From Nocardioides panaciterrulae (lineage in GTDB: Bacteria > Actinomycetota > Actinomycetes > Propionibacteriales > Nocardioidaceae), in contig NZ_JACCBG010000001.1 in the NCBI RefSeq assembly GCF_013409645.1, forward strand, positions 2,912,001 through 2,976,000: DNA of 64,000 bases, written 5' to 3'. The notes under the pieces are model-generated. The model was not told where the DNA came from and searched no databases. It saw only the letters and a list, made by a program, of their open reading frames with translations. Positions 46,198-54,052 of this stretch are shown here, piece by piece (positions within the stretch are counted from its first letter, which is position 1; each line of letters starts with the position of its first letter). Position numbers and translations under genes: made by a program.

Positions 46198-46388
46198 TTC
46201 CCACGCCTGTGAGGTGAGCTGTCGGGTTGGAGGTGGAAAGGTCCTCCGCCGGGCCTGCCCGAGAAAGTCGGCGCCGGCTTCACCCCGAGCCGCACCTGGG
46301 TGCGGCATCGAACTGTGGGTCCCCCACTCCTGCCCTGGTGCGATCAGGGGGTCGAGGGCCGGGCGGGCAGGACTCGGCGTACCCGGCC
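46198..46388 (-). ncRNA. c-di-AMP (ydaO/yuaA-type) riboswitch
   Basis: The minus strand carries the ordered blocks of the actinobacterial ydaO consensus. GCCGAGTCCTGCC comes first, then CAGGGCAGGAGTGGGGGACC, then GGGGTGAAGCCGG, and last CCGACAGCTCACCTCACAGG with GCGT following. The distal block ends about 12 bp before the start codon of the NlpC/P60 gene. Actinobacterial copies of this riboswitch nearly always regulate peptidoglycan hydrolases and c-di-AMP turns expression off. The sequence match is by remembered consensus and not a covariance-model search. Confidence 0.85.
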
Positions 46389-46460
46389 TCGGTCGCGAAT
46401 GGCGACGAGGCAAACTAGGCAGAAGCGGAGCCGCGGGAAAAGCGCCGCTCCCCCGTCTGG

Positions 46461-46497
46461 GGGACGAAAGTCCCGATCAGGGGGACTTCCGTCCCCC
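46461..46497. promoter_or_regulatory. Paired GGGAC-N4-GTCCC boxes, DosR/DevR-like
   Basis: GGGAC-GAAA-GTCCC (46461-46474) and GGGGGAC-TTCC-GTCCCCC (46480-46497) are inverted repeats with centres 21 bp apart, two helical turns. This is the architecture of tandem DosR sites in mycobacteria (GGGAC-TWWA-GTCCC). They lie 70-110 bp upstream of the riboswitch start, where an activator site for the NlpC/P60 promoter could be, and 158 bp from the IS110 start. Confidence 0.45.
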
Positions 46498-46573
46498 ACA
46501 TGGGGGTCGGACGGGGGCCGACCGGGTGGTCAGACGCTATGACGTGACCGCCTCGGGGTGAGGGGGTTGCAGG

Positions 46574-47998
46574 CCGGGGCCTCTCACATGCATGTACGTG
46601 GGTTGTCGGGCAGGAGCGGCCTGCTCGACCTATCCACAGGCATAGGAGGCCCCGGTGTTCACTGAGCGTACGAGTGTGGGACTGGATGTGCACGCCCGAT
46701 CAATCTCTGCTGCGGCGATCGACACCACGACCGGAGAGTTCTTCAAGGAGCGGCTGGTCCCGTCCAACGAGGTCGTCATTGACTGGCTGCGGGGACTGCC
46801 GGGTCCGGTGGCGGTGGCCTACGAGGCCGGTCCAACTGGTTTCGGATTGGTCCGTGCCCTAGACGCAGTTGGGATCCGCTGCCAGGTCGCGGCGCCCTCG
46901 AAGCTGAACCGACCCGCCGGTGAGCGGGTCAAGACCGATGCCCGCGACGCGGTGCTGCTGGCGCGGTTGCTGCGCAACGATGACCTGACCCCGATCCGGA
47001 TCCCGACCGTGACCGAGGAGGCCGCCCGCGATCTGGTCCGGGCCCGCGAGGATGTCCGTGGCGACCTGATGCGGGCCCGGCACCGGGTCTCGAAGCTGCT
47101 CCTGCGACACGGTCACGTCTACTACGGCGGCGCGGCCTGGACCGGCAAACACCACGCCTGGCTGCACCGGATCCGGTTCGACCTGGCCGGCACTCAGGCC
47201 GCCTACGAAGCCGAGCTCGAAGCCGTCGAGTTCGCCCTGACTCGCCGCGACCGGCTCGACAAGGCGATCGCCGCGATGGCCGCTGACAGTGAGTTCGCCG
47301 CGGTGACCAGACGTCTGTGCTGCCTGCGCGGGATCTCGACCCTGACCGGGTTCGCGCTCGCTGTCGAGCTCGGCGACTGGCACCGGTTCACCGGCTCGAG
47401 CATCGGCACCTATCTCGGGCTCGTGCCCTCCGAGCAGTCCTCGGGCGGCTCACGCCGACTTGGTGCGATCACCAAGACCGGCAACAGCCACGCCCGGCGA
47501 CTCCTGATCGAAGCAGCCTGGCACCACAAGCCCCGCTATGTCGTCGGCGCCGTCCTACGCTCGCGCTGGGAGCAGGCCCCCGAAGCCGCCCGGATCCGCG
47601 CCCACACCGGCAACCAACGCCTCCACGACCGGTGGACCGGCTACGCCCGCCGCCACAAGAAGCACACCGTCGCCAACACCGCCATCGCTCGCGAGCTCGC
47701 TGGCTGGTGTTGGTCTTTGGCCACCTTGGACTAGGCCCGACCCCCCATGACCTTGGCCGGTCGACGAACCTGACGAAGCAGCGCGAGGAGACCACCCGCG
47801 ATTCGGCTGTGAGCCACGAGCCACGCTCGTGACGCTCGACCTCAGACCCGCGGAACGCTCCTGCCGAACATCGTCCTGCGGTAACCAACCCGCGCATATC
47901 AGCATTGACCGCGCGTCGTACACGAACACGCTGCGACAGGTGACCTGACCGGACCAAGACGAGGCGCCGCCGACACAACCAGTGCCGAACGGCGCCTC
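46574..47998 (+). mobile_element. IS110-family element, approximate limits
   Basis: The transposase gene at 46655 has no terminal inverted repeats, as usual for IS110. The left non-coding part includes the 10-bp inverted pair CCGGGGCCTC/GAGGCCCCGG at 46574-46583 and 46646-46655. The right part holds hairpins at 47815-47831 (CACGAGC/GCTCGTG) and 47961-47998 (GAGGCGCCG/CGGCGCCTC). These flanking RNAs are where IS110 guide (bridge/seek) RNAs lie. The limits given mark the structured region; true ends are not visible. Confidence 0.6.
46655..47734 (+). CDS. IS110-family transposase (bridge recombinase)
   Basis: A 359-residue DEDD transposase. N-terminal RuvC-like residues are D11 (VGLDVHA), E57 (AYEAGPTG), D95 and D98 (KTDARDAVLL). 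The C-terminal domain has S278 in KTGNSHARRLL, the serine that acts with the DEDD site. It is complete. It starts with a GTG at 46655 after GGAGG. Whether it belongs to the IS110 or IS1111 subgroup cannot be decided here. Confidence 0.93.
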   Translation: MFTERTSVGLDVHARSISAAAIDTTTGEFFKERLVPSNEVVIDWLRGLPGPVAVAYEAGPTGFGLVRALDAVGIRCQVAAPSKLNRPAGERVKTDARDAVLLARLLRNDDLTPIRIPTVTEEAARDLVRAREDVRGDLMRARHRVSKLLLRHGHVYYGGAAWTGKHHAWLHRIRFDLAGTQAAYEAELEAVEFALTRRDRLDKAIAAMAADSEFAAVTRRLCCLRGISTLTGFALAVELGDWHRFTGSSIGTYLGLVPSEQSSGGSRRLGAITKTGNSHARRLLIEAAWHHKPRYVVGAVLRSRWEQAPEAARIRAHTGNQRLHDRWTGYARRHKKHTVANTAIARELAGWCWSLATLD

Positions 47999-48028
47999 AC
48001 CATGCCCTTGACAGCCAGGGCCTACATA
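47735..48028. other. Non-coding right flank of the IS110 transposase
   Basis: Between the transposase stop and the SDR gene end there are two hairpins (47815-47831 and 47961-47998) and a directly repeated 9-mer CATATCAGC at 47895 and 48025. The second copy overlaps the SDR stop codon. I see no open reading frame. Confidence 0.6.
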
Positions 48029-48796
48029 TCAGCCGAGCTTGGCGCCGCCGTCCACGTAGAGCGTCTGGCCGGTGATGTAGGAGGCCTCGTCGCTGCACAG
48101 GAACGCCGCGGCGGCGGCGATGTCCTCAGGTGCGCCGACCCGCTTGACCGGGTTCGCCTCGGCGTTGAGGCGGCGGAACTCCTCGACGTCCATCTTCAGC
48201 CGGGCGGCGGTGGCGTCGGTCATCTCGGTGGCGATGAAGCCGGGGGCGATCGCGTTGGCGTTGATGCCGAACGGGCCGAGCTCGAGGCCCAGGGTGCGGG
48301 TGAAGCCCTGGATCCCCATCTTGGCGGCCGAGTAGTTGGCCTGACCGCGGTTGCCGAGCGCGGAGACGCTGGAGAGGTTGAGGATCTTGCCGTACTTCTG
48401 CGCCACGAAGACCTTCTGCGCCGCCCGGGTCATCAGGAAGGCGCCCCGCAGGTGCACGTTCATGACCAGGTCCCAGTCCTCCTCGGTCATCTTGAACAGC
48501 AGGTTGTCGCGGGTGATGCCGGCGTTGTTGACCAGCACGTGCAGGCCGCCGAGCTCCTCGACCACGCGCGCCACGGCGGCGTCCGCGGAGCCGGCGTCGC
48601 TGACGTCACAGCCGACGCCGACGGCCTTCGCACCCTCGACCAGCGGCAGCCGCCCGGCGGCCTCGGCCGCGGCGGACTCGTCGAGGTCGATGACGGCGAC
48701 CGAGGCACCCTCCTCGGCGAACCGGCTGGCGGTCCCGAACCCGATGCCGCGGGCGGCTCCGGTGACCAGTGCGACACGTCCGTCGTAACGACCCAT
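48029..48796 (-). CDS. SDR family oxidoreductase, 3-oxoacyl-ACP reductase-like
   Basis: A 255-residue classical short-chain dehydrogenase. The cofactor motif TGAARGIGFG starts at residue 12 and NAG follows the central strand (VLVNNAGITRDN). The catalytic set is S in NLSSVSALGNRGQ, Y in ANYSAAKMG and K four on. The close match to FabG (MNVHLRGAFLMTRAAQK, GFIATEMTD) makes NADPH-dependent 3-oxoacyl reduction likely. The ATG at 48796 has GAGGAG before it. It is the first gene after IS110, with its stop 30 bp from the structured IS end. Confidence 0.92.
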   Translation of the reverse strand: MGRYDGRVALVTGAARGIGFGTASRFAEEGASVAVIDLDESAAAEAAGRLPLVEGAKAVGVGCDVSDAGSADAAVARVVEELGGLHVLVNNAGITRDNLLFKMTEEDWDLVMNVHLRGAFLMTRAAQKVFVAQKYGKILNLSSVSALGNRGQANYSAAKMGIQGFTRTLGLELGPFGINANAIAPGFIATEMTDATAARLKMDVEEFRRLNAEANPVKRVGAPEDIAAAAAFLCSDEASYITGQTLYVDGGAKLG

Positions 48797-48867
48797 GGGT
48801 GCTCCTCGTCCGGTGAGCGGCCGGCTCTCGGTGGCCGAGCCTGCCCGCACACCCTAGGGGGTCGTGA

Positions 48868-50031
48868 TCAGTACGACGAGGCGGGCCGCTCGCCGTAGGC
48901 GAGCACCCGGCCGAAGTCGGCGTGCCGCCCCAGCCTCACGATCGGCTGCTCCTCGTGGCTGGCCGGGTCGAAGCGGGCCAGCACCGCGCGCGGCGTCGCG
49001 CCGTCGCAGCTGGCCGCGTGCTCGATGACCAGCCGGTCGTCCTCGGCACCGATGAGCAGCACGTTGCCGACCGCGTGCGGCACCCGCACCTCGGCCACCG
49101 AGCCGTCGTCTCGCTGGCGGGCGAGGAAGAGGTAGCCGCAGGGGCCGGACGCCTGCAGATAGAGGCCACTGGCCACCCGGCGGGCGTCGAGGTCGCCGAG
49201 GTCGGCGCTGTCGCGTCCGTGCGGACGGGTCAACGCGGTGACCGACCCGGTGGTCAGGTCGACCAGCGAGAGGGTGAGGGTCGAGCGGTGCGCACACTGC
49301 ACCTCCACCGTCGAGGTGTCCCACCAGCGCACCGGCGTGCAGTGGGCGCCGGTCGCGATCCGCTTCTGCAGCTCGCCGTTGCGGTCGAGCACGCGCAGGC
49401 CGTGGCCCCGCCAGCTCGTCGTACCCGTGACCAGGGACAGGTGGTCCGGCGAGGGCAGCACCGGCCCGTCCACCCGGGCCGCCAGCCTGGTCCGCTGCCC
49501 GTCCTGCGGCAGCCGCCACAGCGGCGCGCCGCGGTCCCCGCCCTTGCTGTAGCCGGTGAGCAGCAGGCCGCCGTCGCCGTCGAGCAGTGCCGAGGCGACC
49601 GAGTCGCCGAGCGACACGTTGCGCACGACGCGGGTGCCGACGTCGACGACCAGGGCGTGCTGGGACTTCAGGCCGGGGTTGGTCACCAGCAGCGCGGTGC
49701 GGCCGTCGGCGGACCAGTCGGCGATCAGGAACGCGCCCCTCCCGTGCGGCCCGAGGTCCCGCGCGTAGACGCCGGTGCGCTCCCCCGCCGGGCTGACCAG
49801 CTCCAGGCGCTGACGTCGCGCCTCGAGCTCGCCGTACCGGTTGCGCCGGCCGTGCTCGACCACGGTGAGGAACCACCCGGAGCCCGGCGTGGGCACCGCG
49901 CGCGCGGTGGCGGCGCCCCGGGCGGTCGCGGGGCTGCCCCCCGGGGTCGCGGCGGCGGCCCATCCGCCGGCGGCGAGGGCGATGACGGTCGTGGCGGCGA
50001 GCAGGGTGCGCGCGGCGAGTCGCAGGGGCAC
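48868..50031 (-). CDS. Secreted beta-propeller-like protein of unknown function
   Basis: A 387-residue exported protein. The signal peptide spans residues 1-28 (AARTLLAATTVIALAAGGWAAAA). The rest is beta-rich with repeating blocks such as GAFLIADWSADGRTALLVTNPGLKSQHALVVDV, GPVLPSPDHLSLVTGTTSWRGHGLRVLDRNGEL and LSLVDLTTGSVTAL, like the blades of TolB/WD-type propellers. I count roughly six such blocks. No catalytic motif is seen. Possibly a binding protein. Confidence 0.7.
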   Translation of the reverse strand: MPLRLAARTLLAATTVIALAAGGWAAAATPGGSPATARGAATARAVPTPGSGWFLTVVEHGRRNRYGELEARRQRLELVSPAGERTGVYARDLGPHGRGAFLIADWSADGRTALLVTNPGLKSQHALVVDVGTRVVRNVSLGDSVASALLDGDGGLLLTGYSKGGDRGAPLWRLPQDGQRTRLAARVDGPVLPSPDHLSLVTGTTSWRGHGLRVLDRNGELQKRIATGAHCTPVRWWDTSTVEVQCAHRSTLTLSLVDLTTGSVTALTRPHGRDSADLGDLDARRVASGLYLQASGPCGYLFLARQRDDGSVAEVRVPHAVGNVLLIGAEDDRLVIEHAASCDGATPRAVLARFDPASHEEQPIVRLGRHADFGRVLAYGERPASSY

Positions 50032-50099
50032 GGGTCCTCCGGGAGGTCGAGGGGTTCTCTGGGGAGACGCCCGGCGGCGTCCCGGGGTTGCGAACCCGG

Positions 50100-50525
50100 T
50101 CAGGACTTCTCCAGCGCCGCCCGGATCCGACCGGCGTACGCCGCGCGCTCCTCGTCGTCGGCGTACTTGTGCCGGGGCCAGAAGAAGCCGCGCAGCCCGT
50201 CGCCCTTCGTGCGCGGCACGACATGCAGGTGCAGGTGCGGCACGGACTGGCTGACGGTGTTGTTCATCGCCACGAACGAGCCCTGGGCGCCGAGCCCCTC
50301 GACCATCGCCGTCGCGAGCCGCTGCCCGGCGGCGAGGAACGGGTCGCGCAGCCGGGCCGGGAGCTCCGGCAGGGTGACGACGTGCTCGCGGGGCACGAGC
50401 AGCACGTGCCCCTTGAAGACCGGTCGCTGGTCGAGGAAGCCGACCAGGTCCGGGGTCTCGAGCACCTTCTCGGCGGCCACCTCACCGGCCGCGATCGCGC
50501 AGAAGACGCAGTCGCCGGTGCTCAT
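50100..50525 (-). CDS. HIT family nucleotide hydrolase
   Basis: A 141-residue HIT protein. The start CVFCAIAAGEVAAEKVLETPDLVGFLDQRPVFKGHVLLVPREH is canonical (two cysteines 3 apart). The catalytic HIT motif is SVPHLHLHVVPR. An unusual C-terminal FFWPRHKYADDEERAAYAG follows. These enzymes hydrolyse nucleotide phosphoramidates or dinucleotides. The ATG at 50525 gives the proper N-terminus. It lies in tandem with the M15 gene, 13 bp away. Confidence 0.92.
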   Translation of the reverse strand: MSTGDCVFCAIAAGEVAAEKVLETPDLVGFLDQRPVFKGHVLLVPREHVVTLPELPARLRDPFLAAGQRLATAMVEGLGAQGSFVAMNNTVSQSVPHLHLHVVPRTKGDGLRGFFWPRHKYADDEERAAYAGRIRAALEKS

Positions 50526-50538
50526 CGCCGCCCGCCCG

Positions 50539-51963
50539 TCACTCGCAGACCCCACGGCAGCCGGCCGGCCGGGCGGCGTAGCGGCCGTTGCCGGCCGGCG
50601 CGTCGAAGTGCTGGGTGTCGCCGAGGCCGTAGGTCCAGCGCAGGCCGTGCCGGGCCATGATCTGCACCACCTGGTGGCGACTGGAGCGCCAGGCGACCCG
50701 CGGGTGCGAGTGCGACTGCCACCAGGTGTCGGGCACGATGCCGCGGGCCGAGCGGTAGGGGTTCTCCCAGGTGTTGAGGTCCAGGGCGCGCCCCCAGGCG
50801 TGCGGGGAGCGGACCCCGGGCCGGTTGACGACCTCGCGGCAGTTGAACACGGAGGTGTTGCCCGCGGCCATCGACCGGAAGTCGTCGGCCCCGTGGACCC
50901 GCTGCGACCAGCCGAAGCGGTCCTCGCGATACATCGAGCGGATCGGCAGCCGGTCGTCGTACATCTCGGCCAGCGCGCCCGCGATCCGCCCCGCCGCGTC
51001 GGCGTTGGCGACCAGCTCGCCCCGGCGGCGATAGCCCCGGAAGTCCCAGTAGTTCATCCGGACCAGGCGCAGCGAGGCGCGGCCGACCGGACAGCCGGGG
51101 TGCCAGGTCCGGCCCACCATCTGGCGCCACACCGCGGCGGGGATCCGCGTGGTCACGACGTGCGCGCCCGCGCCCTTCGCGTGCGGCTGCGTGGGCACGT
51201 GCACGCGGGGCCGCGGCGCCCGGCCGGGCAGCGCCACCGGTCGCCCGGGCGGCAGGTTGTCGACGGCGTGCACGGGGCTGCGGCCGGCGCGGACCCAGTC
51301 CAGCCGGGGCGCGGTCGCTCGCCACTGGGTGTCGGTGCGCGGCCGCGCCGAGAACGTCGCCTGCCCGCGGTCGTCGGTGGCGACGTCGAGCACGTGCTTC
51401 CAGGCGCCGCCGGCCTTGCGGCGGTAGACGGCCACCGGCCCGCTCACCGGCGTGCCGTCGCCGGCGGTCCAGCGCACCTGCAGGCTCACCCGGTCCTCGT
51501 CGACGACCGAGTCGGGTCCGGTGAGCCGCACCCGGCTGTCGCGGCGCTGCAGGGCGACCTGCACGGGGCCGGTCTCGGCCGGCGCGTGCCCCGGGTCCCC
51601 GGCGTACGACGCCCGGAACACGTTGTCCTCCTTGCGGCGGGCCAGCGTCGCCTCGACCTCGGCGTGGCCGGCCTCGTCGGTGACGACCGGGCCGAGCGTC
51701 GCCCAGGCGCCGTCGGTGCGCCGCTCGACCACGACCTGCGCGCCGGCCACCGGGGCCTCGTCGCCGGACTGCACCAGGTCGACCTGCAGCGGCACGGCCT
51801 GGTCGGCGTGCGCCGGCTCCCCGGCGAGCGTGAGCGTGGTCGGGGGCGGCTCCTCGGCCCGGGCCGGCAGGCCGGTGCCGACCAGCCCGGTGCCGACGAG
51901 CGTGCTGGCGAGGACGGTGAGGACCGCGAGGAGGCTGGTGAGGGTGCGTGACCCGAGTCGCAT
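50539..51963 (-). CDS. Secreted M15 family peptidase (VanY-like)
   Basis: A 474-residue exported protein. The signal peptide is residues 1-36. Residues about 40-240 form Ig-like beta domains with VVVERRTDGAWATLGP and VAVYRRKAGGAWKHVL as a repeated pattern. The C-terminal peptidase domain has SPHAWGRALDLNTWENP (zinc His and Asp), SMYREDRFGW and DTQHFDAP (third ligand). This is the D-Ala-D-Ala carboxypeptidase/L,D-endopeptidase class. The ATG at 51963 is the start; an upstream ATG at 52002 only extends it with non-signal sequence. Confidence 0.87.
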   Translation of the reverse strand: MRLGSRTLTSLLAVLTVLASTLVGTGLVGTGLPARAEEPPPTTLTLAGEPAHADQAVPLQVDLVQSGDEAPVAGAQVVVERRTDGAWATLGPVVTDEAGHAEVEATLARRKEDNVFRASYAGDPGHAPAETGPVQVALQRRDSRVRLTGPDSVVDEDRVSLQVRWTAGDGTPVSGPVAVYRRKAGGAWKHVLDVATDDRGQATFSARPRTDTQWRATAPRLDWVRAGRSPVHAVDNLPPGRPVALPGRAPRPRVHVPTQPHAKGAGAHVVTTRIPAAVWRQMVGRTWHPGCPVGRASLRLVRMNYWDFRGYRRRGELVANADAAGRIAGALAEMYDDRLPIRSMYREDRFGWSQRVHGADDFRSMAAGNTSVFNCREVVNRPGVRSPHAWGRALDLNTWENPYRSARGIVPDTWWQSHSHPRVAWRSSRHQVVQIMARHGLRWTYGLGDTQHFDAPAGNGRYAARPAGCRGVCE

Positions 51964-52043
51964 GGGGCGATTGTGCCCGAGCCCGGACGCGCCGGCCGCC
52001 ACTTCCCCGACCCGGGCGAGCCGGTCGCCTACGCTGCCGGACC

Positions 52044-53060
52044 ATGCGCGTCCTGGTCTCCGGGGGTGCCGGCTATATCGGCTCCCACACCGTCCTGCCC
52101 CTGCTCGAGGCCGGTCACGAGGTGCTGGTCGTCGACGACTTCTCGATGAGCAAGCCCACCGTGGTCAACCGCGTGGAGGAGCTGTCCGGCGTGCACGTGC
52201 CGGTGCACGCGCTCGACCTGACCGACACCGAGAAGACCGACCACCTGTTCGCCACCGAGCGGATCGACGCGGTCGTGCACTTCGCCGGGTTCAAGGCGGT
52301 CGGGGAGAGCGTCGAGAAGCCGCTGGACTACTACACCAACAACCTCGACACCACGTTCTCGTTGCTGCGGGCGATGCGACGCCACGGCGTGCGCCGGCTG
52401 GTCTTCTCCTCCTCGGCGACGGTGTACGGCGACGCGCCGGTGCCGTACCGCGAGGACCACGAGCCGCTGGTCGCCGCCAACCCCTACGGCCGCACCAAGG
52501 TGATGATCGAGCACGTGCTCACCGACGTCGCGCGGGCCGGGGACCTGCGGGTCGCGCTGCTGCGCTACTTCAACCCGGTCGGGGCGCACCCGTCCGGGCG
52601 GATGGGCGAGGACCCGCAGGGCATCCCGAACAACCTGGTGCCGTTCCTCGCCCAGGTCGCGGTGGGGCGCCGGGAGAAGCTGTCGGTCTTCGGTGACGAC
52701 TACCCCACCGCGGACGGCACCTGCGAGCGCGACTACATCCACGTCCAGGACCTCGCGGCGGGGCACGTCGCCGCGCTGGAGCACCTCGACGCCATGGCCA
52801 CCCCGGTGCGGGCCTACAACCTCGGCAGCGGCCGGGGTACCAGCGTGCTCGAGGTGCTGCACGCGTTCGAGCGGGCCGTCGGGCGTCCGATCCCGCACGA
52901 GATCGTGGGCCGCCGGGCCGGCGACCTCCCGGCGTACTGGGCCGACCCGTCCCGGGCCGCGGAGGAGCTCGGCTGGCGCACCGAGCGCGGCATCGACGAC
53001 ATGTGCGCCGACGTGTGGCGCTGGCAGTCGGCCAACCCCGAGGGCTACCCCGTCGGCTGA
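52044..53060 (+). CDS. galE: UDP-glucose 4-epimerase
   Basis: A 338-residue extended SDR. NAD-binding GGAGYIG starts at residue 7. The catalytic triad includes S in SSSATVYG and Y-x3-K in NPYGRTKVMIEH. Further hallmarks are RYFNPVGAHPSG, the DGTCERDYIHVQDLA substrate region and a C-terminal GWRTERGIDDMC. It interconverts UDP-glucose and UDP-galactose for cell-wall polysaccharides. Divergent from the M15 gene with 80 bp between. Confidence 0.96.
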   Translation: MRVLVSGGAGYIGSHTVLPLLEAGHEVLVVDDFSMSKPTVVNRVEELSGVHVPVHALDLTDTEKTDHLFATERIDAVVHFAGFKAVGESVEKPLDYYTNNLDTTFSLLRAMRRHGVRRLVFSSSATVYGDAPVPYREDHEPLVAANPYGRTKVMIEHVLTDVARAGDLRVALLRYFNPVGAHPSGRMGEDPQGIPNNLVPFLAQVAVGRREKLSVFGDDYPTADGTCERDYIHVQDLAAGHVAALEHLDAMATPVRAYNLGSGRGTSVLEVLHAFERAVGRPIPHEIVGRRAGDLPAYWADPSRAAEELGWRTERGIDDMCADVWRWQSANPEGYPVG

Positions 53061-53117
53061 CGCCCCAGCCGGTGGTCGGCCCGTGGTCGTTGGGTCGTCG
53101 GCCGATGGTCGGTCCGC

Positions 53118-53651
53118 TCAGGCGGACTGGGCGGCCCGGATCTCCTCGGCGAGCTCGTCGGCGCGGACGTCGGCCATCTTCGAGACCATCCGGTTGGCGG
53201 CCTTGATGTTCGCGGCCACCTGGTCGGCGAGGTTGGTCTCGTAGACCACGATCAGCCCGGCCTGGCCGGCGTCCAAAGTCTCCCCGAGGTCCTTGAGGTC
53301 CGCGCGGGACATGCCGCCCGTCGCGTGCCCGACCACCGCGCCGATCGCGGCGCCACCCGCGCCCGCACCGGCGATCCCGATGCCGACCGGCGGGAAGATC
53401 GCCGCCGCGACCCCGACGGCCAGGCCCCAGCCGAGGCCCTTGGCGGCGCCGTGGCGGGTGGGCTGCTCGTGCTTCTTGACGATGCGGATCTTGCCGTCCT
53501 CGCCCTTGGCGATCACCGAGGCGTCGAAGTCGTTGGACGTCTTGATCTCGCGGTAGAGCGCCTTGACGTTCTCGTAGTCCTGCACCGCGGAGTCGACGTC
53601 GTCGTACGCCGCCGCGATCACGTAGAGCGTGTCCTTCTCCTGCTTGGCCAT
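53118..53651 (-). CDS. DUF1269 family membrane protein
   Basis: A 177-residue protein. MAKQEKDTLYVIAAAYDDVDSAVQDYENVKALYRE is the start of the DUF1269 family. A glycine- and alanine-rich double hydrophobic segment occupies residues about 75-115, with GIGIAGAGAGGAAIGAVVGHATGG. The C-terminal part is a helical domain with ETNLADQVAANIKAANRM. AGGAGG lies 8 bases before the ATG at 53651. It is convergent with galE and divergent from the APC operon. Role unknown. Confidence 0.85.
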   Translation of the reverse strand: MAKQEKDTLYVIAAAYDDVDSAVQDYENVKALYREIKTSNDFDASVIAKGEDGKIRIVKKHEQPTRHGAAKGLGWGLAVGVAAAIFPPVGIGIAGAGAGGAAIGAVVGHATGGMSRADLKDLGETLDAGQAGLIVVYETNLADQVAANIKAANRMVSKMADVRADELAEEIRAAQSA

Positions 53652-54052
53652 GGGGAGTCCTCCTGGGGCTGTCGCCGTCCCGACCCACGGTCGTCGCGGC
53701 GCCTCCGGCCGGCATCGCCCGTGGCGGATGACCCCCGACGATCCGCCCCGGCCGTGCAGGGTGCGCCGGGCGCCCCTCGCGTGTCGGTTGTCCCGGTCGC
53801 CGGTCCGGGGTGGTGGACGAACGTTCGTCCACCCCGGAAGGGGTTCTCCCGGCTCGACGGTCCGGCCGGGGCCTGATCCAACCGCTGCCGCGACGCCGCA
53901 CCGGGGCCGGCGCCTTCCACCAGCACGCCCCACGAGCCCCAGCCGTCCTTCGCTAGGGACTTTCGCCCGTGCCGGGACCAGGCCCGTCCGGCCTAGCCTC
54001 GTGAGGCCTGACCACCGTCGGCCAGGCCTCTCCTCACGGGAGGTCATGCGAG
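53652..54052. other. 401-bp non-coding gap with palindrome and DosR-like motifs
   Basis: A perfect 22-bp palindrome spans 53812-53833 (its centre is GAACGTTC, flanked by GGTGGACG and CGTCCACC), inside a longer CCGGGG...CCCCGG stem. Two GGGAC-N4 motifs lie at 53956 and 53974, 18 bp apart, upstream of the permease. No coding region is visible. The permease start has GGGAGG 9 bp before it. Confidence 0.65.

Noticed and set aside
46188..46413. N-terminal extensions that read through the NlpC/P60 leader (to 46295 or 46413)
   Set aside because: The region carries the ordered ydaO-type riboswitch blocks, and a signal peptide begins at the ATG of 46187.
53812..53833. LexA/SOS box at the 22-bp palindrome
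   Set aside because: The actinobacterial box is TCGAAC-N4-GTTCGA; here GAAC and GTTC are adjacent without the spacer.
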